Shown: positions 9,228 through 16,565 of the stretch, one piece after another
Layout of the letters: each line of letters begins with the position of its first letter
How positions within the stretch are numbered: the stretch's first letter is position 1
Translations under genes and position numbers: made by a program
Assembly (NCBI RefSeq): GCF_009933175.1
Contig: NZ_MAEJ01000011.1
Location: 45,260 to 109,259, forward strand
Length of the DNA: 64,000 nucleotides
Direction: 5' to 3'
Source: Candidatus Enterococcus huntleyi
GTDB lineage: Bacteria > Bacillota > Bacilli > Lactobacillales > Enterococcaceae
The notes under the pieces: generated by a model
Database searches by the model: none
What the model saw: only the letters and a program-made list of their open reading frames with translations
What the model was told of the DNA's origin: nothing

Positions 9228-10535
9228 TTATACTAAATAATCGTTCAAACGGCTCTTCACATATTCGATATGGCTAGATTTCAACGCAACATCGCCTTGA
9301 CCTAATGCGTATTCTGTCAATGATTCTAAGTTTTCTTCATCATTCACAATTTTCGCGCCGATACCTTCTTTAAAAGTAGCATAACGTTCTTCTTTTAAGT
9401 TATCGAAGAAACGATCTTCTTTCAATTTAGCAGCAGCTTTCAAGCCACGCGCATACGTATCCATCCCAGCGATATGAGCCAATAGTAAATCATCCATTTC
9501 AAATGAAGAACGACGTACTTTCGAGTCAAAGTTGATTCCGCCAGGCGCGATTCCGCCATTTTCTAACACTTCATATAACGCTAAAGTTGTGTCATAAATA
9601 CTTGTTGGGAATTCATCCGTATCCCAGCCTAATAACACATCGCCTTGGTTGGCATCCAATGAACCTAGAGCATTGTAGCTTCTAGCAACCGCAATTTCGT
9701 GCTCAAAAGTATGTCCAGCTAACGTCGCATGGTTCGCTTCTAAGTTTAATTTGAAGTCGCCTTCTAAGCCATAATGTTGAATAAAGGCCATCGTAGTTGC
9801 CGCATCAAAATCATATTGATGTTTTGAAGGCTCTTTTGGTTTTGGTTCTAATAAGAATTGAGGTTTATGGCCAATTTTTTCGCCATAAGCAATCGCCATT
9901 TTGAATAAACGGGCAATGTTGTCTTGCTCAAATTTCATATCTGTATTTAGTAATGTTTCATATCCTTCACGGCCGCCCCAGAAGACATAGTTTTCGCCGC
10001 CTAATTTTTTAGAAATATCCAAGCCTTTTTTGACTTGTGCTGCTGCAAATGCATAGACGTCCGCATTGTTTGTTGAAGCAGCTCCGTTAATATAACGAGG
10101 ATTTGAGAACATATTCGCAGTGTTCCACAATAATTTAATCCCTGTTTGATCCATTTTTTCTTTAATCAAGTCTGTAATTTCATCAATGTTTGCAAAGAAT
10201 TCTTCCAAGCTATCCCCTTCAGGAGCCACATCGATATCATGGAAACAGAAGTATTCTGCGCCTAATTTTTCGCAAATTTCAAAGAAAGCTTCGACACGAT
10301 TTTTCGCTGTTTGCATAGGTGTTTCAGCAAACCAAGTTCTTTGGTTGACAGGATTACCAAACGGATCAGAACCATCTTGTGTCATTGTATGCCAGTAAGC
10401 AATTGCAAAACGTAAATGATCCTTCATTTTTTTACCCATTACTAACTCTTCAGGGTTATAGTGACGAAACGCAAACATGTTCTCAGTTGTTGGTCCTTCA
10501 TATTGAATCTTTTCTACATTTGGAAAATAGCTCAT
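9228..10535 (-). CDS. xylA: Xylose isomerase
   Basis: A 435-residue enzyme that converts D-xylose to D-xylulose using two divalent metals. Family motifs are clear: FCFHDIDVAPEGD (catalytic His and Asp), VFWGGREGYETLLNTD, LLEPKPKEPSKHQYDFDA, NLEANHATLAGHTFEHE (metal ligands) and LDANQGDVLLGWDTDEFPT. This is the long (class II) form common in Firmicutes. The start is supported by AGGAGGAAG upstream. The promoter, XylR operator and cre box lie between it and the divergent xylR gene. Confidence 0.97.
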   Translation of the reverse strand: MSYFPNVEKIQYEGPTTENMFAFRHYNPEELVMGKKMKDHLRFAIAYWHTMTQDGSDPFGNPVNQRTWFAETPMQTAKNRVEAFFEICEKLGAEYFCFHDIDVAPEGDSLEEFFANIDEITDLIKEKMDQTGIKLLWNTANMFSNPRYINGAASTNNADVYAFAAAQVKKGLDISKKLGGENYVFWGGREGYETLLNTDMKFEQDNIARLFKMAIAYGEKIGHKPQFLLEPKPKEPSKHQYDFDAATTMAFIQHYGLEGDFKLNLEANHATLAGHTFEHEIAVARSYNALGSLDANQGDVLLGWDTDEFPTSIYDTTLALYEVLENGGIAPGGINFDSKVRRSSFEMDDLLLAHIAGMDTYARGLKAAAKLKEDRFFDNLKEERYATFKEGIGAKIVNDEENLESLTEYALGQGDVALKSSHIEYVKSRLNDYLV

Positions 10536-10569
10536 TCTTTTCTTCCTCCTATTAATAAATCGCTTGATT

Positions 10570-10594
10570 TAAGTTTGTTAGTACGATAAACTAA
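10570..10594. promoter_or_regulatory. XylR operator
   Basis: An imperfect dyad with half-sites TAAGTTTGTT and, on the other strand, TTAGTTTATC (8 of 10 matches) resembles known Bacillus xyl operators built on AGTTTGTT. It begins a few bases after the predicted xylA transcription start, a roadblock position. Confidence 0.7.
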
Positions 10595-10605
10595 CTTACA
10601 AGGAT

Positions 10606-10634
10606 ACTATAAAACAAACGAATTTAGTTGTCAA
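10606..10634 (-). promoter_or_regulatory. xylA promoter
   Basis: On the minus strand TTGACA (10634-10629) and TATAGT (10611-10606) are separated by exactly 17 bases. The -35 hexamer is embedded in the cre box. Confidence 0.75.
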
Positions 10635-10643
10635 GCGCTTACA
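10629..10643. promoter_or_regulatory. cre (CcpA) box overlapping the xylA -35 element
   Basis: The site TGTCAAGCGCTTACA has the perfect AAGCGCTT core and near-complete flanks. It covers the xylA -35 hexamer, so CcpA binding would exclude RNA polymerase. Confidence 0.65.
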
Positions 10644-10689
10644 GACACTTTATTATAAGATTAGTGAAAAAAATAGTTAGGAGCTCACT

Positions 10690-11874
10690 ATGATATCAAG
10701 TAAATACACCATTCGTGAACAAAATGAAGCAAAAATTTTAACAGTCATTATAGATAAAAAAGAAGTCTCTCGTGCAGAGCTTTCAACCTTAACCGGTTTA
10801 AATAAAGCCTCTGTTTCAGCCATCACCAAAAAAATGATTGAGGAAGATTTTATTACAGAAACAAGAATTGGCGATGCTTCAAATGTCGGCGGACGAAAAC
10901 CTATCATGCTAACCTTCAATCGACAATCCGCCCTCGTGATTGCGTTTGACCTCGGCTACAATTATATCGAAGCAATGCTAGCCTACATAGATGGCACAAT
11001 TATTGACAGCACGCGTAAGAAAAGAATTGACGTGACAGCCAAAACCGTCGTCGCGCAAATCAAAGAAATTACGGATTATTTTCTGACAATCCAACCAGAA
11101 ACGCCCCATGGCATTATCGGCCTAACCGCCGCTATCCATGGACAAGTCTATAAAAATGTCATTCATTTTACGCCTTATTACGACTTAGACAAAAGTAATC
11201 TGTGGGAAGAATTACAAGCACTCTATGACTTCCCAATCTATCTCGAAAACGAAGCAAACTTAGCCGCTTTAGGAGAATATACCTTTTCCTCCCACTATCA
11301 AAATCTCGTATCCATCAGTATCCATAGCGGGATTGGTGCTGGAATTGTGGAGAACGGGCATCTTCAAGTCGGCCATCGCGGACGCGCTGGAGAAATCGGT
11401 CACTCGATTCTTTATCCACACGGCCTAGACTGTCCCTGTGGCAACTCAGGCTGTTTGGAACAATACGCTTCTAATAAAGCCACTTATCAAGAATACGCCA
11501 AAGAAGCCGGCTTGGACTATGTCAATTCAGACATTCTCCAACAAGCATTCAACGAAAAGAATCAGCAAGCCATCACCCTATTAGAAAAAAATGCCGAACT
11601 ACTCAGCATTGGAATCAACAATATCATCATGATGTACGACCCAGAAATGGTTGTCATCAACAGCTCGCTACATCGCAAAATCCCTGAGATGGTCGATTTT
11701 ATCAACACCCAAATAAAAAATCGCTTCTCAAAAGACGTCCTAATCAGAAACACTTACTTAGAAAAAAGTGCCACACTATACGGCGCCTTCGCGATTTCTG
11801 CGCAGAACTTTTTGAATATTAAAAAGCTTAAACTGATTAAAGTTGGGATCGAAGAATTGGAAGATAGGGACTAA
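10690..11874 (+). CDS. xylR: ROK-family xylose repressor
   Basis: A 394-residue repressor. The N-terminal winged helix (residues about 10-70) includes RAELSTLTGLNKASVSAITKKMIEE. The ROK sugar-binding domain follows, with the GGRKPIMLTF linker, an HSGIGAGIVENG sugar loop, and the zinc-site motif CPCGNSGCLEQYAS. Family members release the xyl operator when xylose binds. It is transcribed divergently from xylA with the operator and cre box between them. Glucose or glucose-6-phosphate can act as anti-inducer in Bacillus XylR, but nothing here shows that directly. Confidence 0.92.
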   Translation: MISSKYTIREQNEAKILTVIIDKKEVSRAELSTLTGLNKASVSAITKKMIEEDFITETRIGDASNVGGRKPIMLTFNRQSALVIAFDLGYNYIEAMLAYIDGTIIDSTRKKRIDVTAKTVVAQIKEITDYFLTIQPETPHGIIGLTAAIHGQVYKNVIHFTPYYDLDKSNLWEELQALYDFPIYLENEANLAALGEYTFSSHYQNLVSISIHSGIGAGIVENGHLQVGHRGRAGEIGHSILYPHGLDCPCGNSGCLEQYASNKATYQEYAKEAGLDYVNSDILQQAFNEKNQQAITLLEKNAELLSIGINNIIMMYDPEMVVINSSLHRKIPEMVDFINTQIKNRFSKDVLIRNTYLEKSATLYGAFAISAQNFLNIKKLKLIKVGIEELEDRD

Positions 11875-11984
11875 AATTAATTAGAAATACTAGATGTAAC
11901 TCTAACTCAAGATTATTTTTGAATAGCGCACACCCTACTCTTGAATTGGGAATCTATACTATGTAAATTGACTCTAACTAAAAT

Positions 11985-12027
11985 AACCAACCGATCGTGA
12001 AATTCACAATCGATTGGTTGTTTTTTT
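11985..12027. terminator. Terminator between xylR and the galactonate operon
   Basis: A stem of about 14 bp (AACCAACCGATCGTG / ACAATCGATTGGTT, with a G-U pair) is followed by a run of seven T on the plus strand. On the minus strand ATTTTAG follows, so it may serve both convergent units. Confidence 0.85.
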
Positions 12028-12071
12028 GCTTAGTGAAGACAGTATTTCCTATCACTTAAGTAAGTGCACTA

Positions 12072-12593
12072 TTAACTTTTACTTTTTACTATCCGCTGCT
12101 TCGCGCGATTTCTACTCTTTTTTGGCTTCTTTACAACTATTTCTTCTGGTAATTCTCCTAGAATAATGGGTACATTTAAATCAGAGAAATAGTCTACAAG
12201 TTTACGTTCATCCGTGTCAAATAAAAGTGAGAAATGGTTATTTTTCGTTTTATAAAATGTGACAAAACAATCTTTCTCGTTCGTTTTTTCTATTTGAATC
12301 ATCTTATATTGCGTATACTCACCCGACAATAGTCCGAGTTTTACTAAATGATTTTCGGCAAGTCCTTCTTTAAAAAAGCCAATCGAAAGAATTAATATAG
12401 AAAATGCACCTAATTTTATTTGATCTGCAACTGATTCTGGCCAGAAAATCACTAATAATCCAATGGCTAAACCAATCGTAAGTATCAATTTTACCTTGCT
12501 ACTTTTTGTCTTAATTAGTATCTTCTTCTGTTCTTTGAATTGAAGAACTAATAAAGTTAGTAGAAATAACGTAACTATTACTGCTTCTGCCAT
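12072..12593 (-). CDS. Membrane protein of unknown function at the end of the galactonate operon
   Basis: A 173-residue protein that I do not recognise. It has three hydrophobic segments (residues about 3-18, 33-50 and 57-73), then a soluble domain of about 80 residues rich in beta-prone stretches, and a strongly basic tail (KKPKKSRNRAKQRIVKSKS). The start ATG lies 15 bases after the dehydratase stop and has a GAGGAG ribosome-binding site, so it is the last gene of the operon. The layout resembles small YcxB/DUF-type membrane proteins, but no function can be given. Confidence 0.75.
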   Translation of the reverse strand: MAEAVIVTLFLLTLLVLQFKEQKKILIKTKSSKVKLILTIGLAIGLLVIFWPESVADQIKLGAFSILILSIGFFKEGLAENHLVKLGLLSGEYTQYKMIQIEKTNEKDCFVTFYKTKNNHFSLLFDTDERKLVDYFSDLNVPIILGELPEEIVVKKPKKSRNRAKQRIVKSKS

Positions 12594-12608
12594 TTTATTC
12601 TCCTCAAA

Positions 12609-13766
12609 TTACCACTCAGCGATTGTTCCATCATAATTTTTCCATGAAGGATTTGTCCAAATTAATCCTTCTTGAGAGACTTCTTTAATTTTATCTTCAT
12701 TCATAATTAAACCTAAACCTGGTTTGTTAGGTAAATCGACATAACCATCTTTATATTGGAAGATTTCTTTGTTTTCGACAAAATCCAATAAATCAAAGCC
12801 TTTATTGTAATGAATGCCCAAACTTTGCTCTTGAATGAACACATTCGGTGTACAAGAATCAATTTGTAAAGTAGCTGCCAATGCAATCGGTCCATAAGGC
12901 GCATGAGGAGCAACTGCCATATCATAGGCTTCTGCCATTGCCGCAATCTTACGCGTTTCTAAAATCCCACCACAAAGTGCCACATCTGGTTGAATAACAT
13001 CAATCGCACCTTGTTTAAAGATATTTTTAAACTGCCAGCGTGTATAGAGACGTTCGCCGGTCGCTAATGGTACTGCTACAGTGTTCGCAATTTCTTGGAA
13101 GTACTCTTCATTCTCAGGTAAGACAACTTCTTCTAAAAACATTGGATGGTAGGGTTCTAACGCTTTCGCTAAAACCTTCGCCATTGGCTTATGCACACGA
13201 CCGTGGAAATCAACACCGATATCCAATTTGTTTCCAAATCGTTCTCGAATAGAAGCTACTCTAGAAACGACTTCCTCAACTTTTTCATACGAATCGATAT
13301 AATGCAATTCAGAAGTTGCATTCATTTTAATCGCTGTAAATCCGCGGTCAAATCTATCCTGTGCTTGTTCTACTACTTCATCCGGACGATCGCCGCCAAT
13401 CCAAGAATAAACTTTTATCTTATCTCTGGCCGCGCCACCTAATAATTCATAGACAGGAACATTTAAGGCTTTCCCTTTAATATCCCATAAAGCCATCTCA
13501 AGCCCAGAAACGATTGTCCCGTTGATTGGGCCACCTCTAAAGAATGAACGATGCATTTCTTGGAATAAACGTTCAATTTCGAATGGATTTCTACCCAATA
13601 AAACACGATTGCCAATCTCATAAGCTCCAGCGACAACAGTCTCTGTTTTCGTACCAGAGATCATTTCGCCCCAGCCATCAATGCCTTCATCTGTAGAAAT
13701 TTTTACAAAAATCCATCTTGGTTTAACTTTATACACAGTAATTTTAGAAATTTTCAATTCTCTCAC
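12609..13766 (-). CDS. dgoD: D-galactonate dehydratase-type enolase superfamily enzyme
   Basis: A 385-residue member of the mandelate racemase/enolase superfamily. It dehydrates an aldonate to a 2-keto-3-deoxy sugar acid. Metal ligands D186, E212 and E238 and the catalytic bases H188 (in DFHGRVHKPM) and H288 (in APHAPYGPIALAA) align with E. coli DgoD D183, E209, E235, H185 and H285 at a constant offset of three. It sits between the PTS IIC gene and a membrane-protein gene in one minus-strand operon. Because the transporter is a PTS, the natural substrate could be the 6-phospho form. That is an inference and would be unusual for DgoD. Confidence 0.9.
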   Translation of the reverse strand: MRELKISKITVYKVKPRWIFVKISTDEGIDGWGEMISGTKTETVVAGAYEIGNRVLLGRNPFEIERLFQEMHRSFFRGGPINGTIVSGLEMALWDIKGKALNVPVYELLGGAARDKIKVYSWIGGDRPDEVVEQAQDRFDRGFTAIKMNATSELHYIDSYEKVEEVVSRVASIRERFGNKLDIGVDFHGRVHKPMAKVLAKALEPYHPMFLEEVVLPENEEYFQEIANTVAVPLATGERLYTRWQFKNIFKQGAIDVIQPDVALCGGILETRKIAAMAEAYDMAVAPHAPYGPIALAATLQIDSCTPNVFIQEQSLGIHYNKGFDLLDFVENKEIFQYKDGYVDLPNKPGLGLIMNEDKIKEVSQEGLIWTNPSWKNYDGTIAEW

Positions 13767-13772
13767 TCCTAA

Positions 13773-15134
13773 TTATGCTTCTGTTACCTTTTCTTCAACA
13801 TTAATTTTTTTAATTGCTTCAAAGAAATACCAAACACCTAAGAAACCAATAATTAATAATGGAATACCGATTAGAGGATTATACGTAAACGCTAGGAACA
13901 CTAGGTAACTTTGAATCATCGATGTTGCTGCAAAAGAAGAAATCAACATCGCATTCGCACCTAACTCAATCCCAACTGATTTTGCAATAGCTGTTAAAGC
14001 TGGCGCAGTCGCTGAACCACACCATAATAATGAAGCGGTGATAACCAAACCAATCACTATATTTTTCAATAAGTTCCCTCTAGTTAAGGCAACTACCATA
14101 GCTACTCGGAAAGGTACAACAGCTAAATCGGCGAATGGTAGCACACGGTTCCCAGGTAAGACAAGGGCCATCGCAATTGTCAAAGGAATAATAATTAAGG
14201 CGGTCGTAATTACATCTGGATTCCCTACAACAACTGCTGCATCTAACCCAATAAATAGACGACGTCCTTTGAATTTTTCTTGTGACCATTTTTGTGCTGC
14301 ATCAGAAATTGGCATTAAGCCTTCCATAAATAATGAAGTCATTTTTGGAATTAAAACTAAAACGGCTGACATACTCACACCCAATTGTAAAACTTGCTTC
14401 ACATCATACCCAGCTAAGAAGCCAATCGCAATCCCAATAACTAGACCCATGATCATTGAATCTCCGAAAAATCCGAGATATTTTTGTGCGTCTTTAATCG
14501 TGAATTGAGATTTTCTGAATAACGGAATTCTATCTAATAGCCAGTTTAACGGCCAAGCAATAACTAACGAAGATAAGGCTGATACAGTTGGTAAAGAAAC
14601 GCCTGGAATACCAAAGAAATCTTCTACCATTGGCTGTGACCAATCTGAAATTTTAAACGTAACAACAGCCATTACAACGGAAGCACCTACACCTAAGAAT
14701 ACATTTTTTGTTACAAAGTAAACCATTACACCGACGATTGCCATGTGGTGATAATTCCAAATGTCGACATCCAGTGTTTGTGTTTTTTTAAGCACTAATA
14801 AAATAATATTTACAAGTAAAATGGCAAAAATAAGTAGTGCAATGATTGGTGACGCCCAAGTAACCGCGGCGATTGATCCCCAACCAACATCCAAGGCGTC
14901 TAACTGTACCCCGGTTCTATCTACCATGGCTTTCGCCGCAGGTCCCACATTAGTTGTCATAAAATCAAGAATCAATTTGATTCCGGCAAACCCAATCCCT
15001 AATGTTAGTCCTGATTTAAATGCTTTTGTAATCTTTAAACCAAAAATTAATCCGATAATTGTAATGATAACTGGTAGCATAACTGTCGGTCCAGCATCAA
15101 TAAAGAAATTAAACCCATCCATAATATAGTTCAT
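13773..15134 (-). CDS. PTS galactitol-family subunit IIC
   Basis: A 453-residue polytopic membrane protein with about ten to twelve hydrophobic segments. Features typical of the GatC family include the N-terminal FIDAGPTVMLPVIITIIGL and a central GVSMSAVLVLIPKMTSLFMEGLMPIS loop. It forms the sugar channel and works with the IIB and IIA proteins encoded immediately upstream. Genomic context with galactonate dehydratase and KDPGal aldolase points to a galactonate-like acid sugar as substrate rather than galactitol. The gap to the dehydratase is only 6 bases, supporting tight co-expression. Confidence 0.9.
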   Translation of the reverse strand: MNYIMDGFNFFIDAGPTVMLPVIITIIGLIFGLKITKAFKSGLTLGIGFAGIKLILDFMTTNVGPAAKAMVDRTGVQLDALDVGWGSIAAVTWASPIIALLIFAILLVNIILLVLKKTQTLDVDIWNYHHMAIVGVMVYFVTKNVFLGVGASVVMAVVTFKISDWSQPMVEDFFGIPGVSLPTVSALSSLVIAWPLNWLLDRIPLFRKSQFTIKDAQKYLGFFGDSMIMGLVIGIAIGFLAGYDVKQVLQLGVSMSAVLVLIPKMTSLFMEGLMPISDAAQKWSQEKFKGRRLFIGLDAAVVVGNPDVITTALIIIPLTIAMALVLPGNRVLPFADLAVVPFRVAMVVALTRGNLLKNIVIGLVITASLLWCGSATAPALTAIAKSVGIELGANAMLISSFAATSMIQSYLVFLAFTYNPLIGIPLLIIGFLGVWYFFEAIKKINVEEKVTEA

Positions 15135-15155
15135 TTGTTTTCTCCTTTACGCTAA

Positions 15156-15443
15156 TTATTCTCCTAGCTTTGTAGCTATTTCTTCCATCGTTTGTTCGAC
15201 ACCAATCCCTGTTAAAATAGGCATTCCTTTAACCACAGGAACATCCCCAGTCTGTCCTTCAAACTGACCTGTCGTAATTAGTAAATCATAATCCTGAACT
15301 TTACTAGGTACCTCCATCAATTTTGTTTGTGTAGTATCTGCTTTAATTCCTTTACTTGCTAAATACTCTCTCACTTTTGTTGCAACAACTGTTGATGTAG
15401 CAATTCCATTTCCACAAGCGACTAAAATTCTTTTCATATCCAT
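15156..15443 (-). CDS. PTS galactitol-family subunit IIB
   Basis: A 95-residue cytoplasmic phosphocarrier. The phosphorylated cysteine is in ILVACGNGIATSTVV (about residue 10). It takes phosphate from IIA and donates it to the incoming substrate on IIC. A second ATG two codons later (15437) is 8 bases from AGAGGA and may be the true start. The neighbours are IIA upstream and IIC downstream. Confidence 0.92.
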   Translation of the reverse strand: MDMKRILVACGNGIATSTVVATKVREYLASKGIKADTTQTKLMEVPSKVQDYDLLITTGQFEGQTGDVPVVKGMPILTGIGVEQTMEEIATKLGE

Positions 15444-15460
15444 CTTCCTCTCAATTTTTG

Positions 15461-15919
15461 CTATGCAATAGCTTTCTTTAATAACCGAAGTAATTCTACA
15501 TCGGATACTGCCTGGATCATTTCTTTTCGTAAGGGTTCATCTTGGATGATGCTTACGATTTTTTGGAGCATTTCTACTTGACCATGTGGCTCACCTATCG
15601 CCATCATGATAATAATCTGTACAGGAAGTTGCTCCTGGTTGTTTTCCATATTATTAAACAAGACTGGATTTTCTATTGTAGCTATTGCTAAGGTTGTTTT
15701 TTTAACCAACTCAAAATTAGCATGGGGAATCGCAATCCCTGGTTCTGAAGAGGGTAAGCCTGTTGGGTACTCTTTTTCTCGTTCTTGAATGGCTTGAATA
15801 TATTCTTTTTGGACATACCCTTTTTGATAAAGATTTTCGGCTAAAAATATCAGTGCTTCCTCACTATTTTTTACTGCTATATTGCGAAACACTAACTCTT
15901 CATGTAAAACTACTTCCAT
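15461..15919 (-). CDS. PTS subunit IIA (fructose/mannitol/galactitol type)
   Basis: A 152-residue phosphocarrier that accepts phosphate from HPr. The active-site His66 is in GIAIPHANFE, and the flanking EYPTGLPSSEPG is typical of EIIA type 2 domains. It is the first of the three separate PTS proteins of this operon, followed by IIB after a 17-base gap. Confidence 0.93.
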   Translation of the reverse strand: MEVVLHEELVFRNIAVKNSEEALIFLAENLYQKGYVQKEYIQAIQEREKEYPTGLPSSEPGIAIPHANFELVKKTTLAIATIENPVLFNNMENNQEQLPVQIIIMMAIGEPHGQVEMLQKIVSIIQDEPLRKEMIQAVSDVELLRLLKKAIA

Positions 15920-15934
15920 TACGTTCCCTCCTAT

Positions 15935-16552
15935 TTAGATTGAAGCAACTAGCCCTTCTAAAGATTTTGCTAAATTATCAATAGCTAATGCTTCAATATC
16001 TTCTTTGTTAAATAAACCTGAACCTAAGCCCAAGTAACTTGCTTTGTTCGTCAGAAATTCTTTGGCATTCTCTTGCGTAACTCCTCCGACCGCCATAAGT
16101 GGTAAACTGCCTAATGGCGCTTGAATATCCTTGAAAAATCTAGGTGAAACAGTGGCTGCTGGAAAAACCTTCACGATATCTGCACCATTCATAAACAAGT
16201 CATTAATCTCTGATGGAGTCATACCGGCGGGAATAGCTAGTACTCCTTGTTCATTTGCATATGACAACATCTCTTTAGTGAAGCTATGTGGCCCTAGTAA
16301 AAATTTAGCCCCCGATTGAACTGCTGCTTTAGCCTCGTCTAATGTTCTGACTGTTCCTGCACCAATATAAATCTTCGTACCATATTTTTTGTTCAACTTC
16401 TCAATCGATTCAAGTGCGCCATCTGTATTAAGCGTCATTTCTACTGCAAAATCTTTTTCAAAACCTTTCATTGCTTGAAGAATAGCATCCGCTTGTTCGT
16501 ACGTATAACCACGCATAATAATCGTAAATTTAGGATATTCCTGAAGTTTCAC
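15935..16552 (-). CDS. 2-dehydro-3-deoxy-6-phosphogalactonate aldolase-type (KDPG/KDPGal aldolase)
   Basis: A 205-residue TIM-barrel class I aldolase that cleaves the phosphorylated keto-deoxy acid to pyruvate and glyceraldehyde-3-phosphate. The Schiff-base Lys is K128 in DIVKVFPAA. The substrate loop reads VEMTLN: Glu38 is followed four residues later by Asn where KDPG aldolases have Arg. E. coli DgoA, the KDPGal enzyme, also has Asn there (EIPLN), which favours the galacto substrate. The N-terminal IIMRGYT also parallels DgoA. It lies between the regulator and IIA in the operon. Confidence 0.88.
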   Translation of the reverse strand: MKLQEYPKFTIIMRGYTYEQADAILQAMKGFEKDFAVEMTLNTDGALESIEKLNKKYGTKIYIGAGTVRTLDEAKAAVQSGAKFLLGPHSFTKEMLSYANEQGVLAIPAGMTPSEINDLFMNGADIVKVFPAATVSPRFFKDIQAPLGSLPLMAVGGVTQENAKEFLTNKASYLGLGSGLFNKEDIEALAIDNLAKSLEGLVASI

Positions 16553-16565
16553 AATTCTCTCCTCC

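Noticed and set aside
14038..14508. 156-residue plus-strand open frame
   Set aside because: It is the antisense shadow of the PTS IIC gene, whose membrane-protein codon pattern opens the opposite frame.
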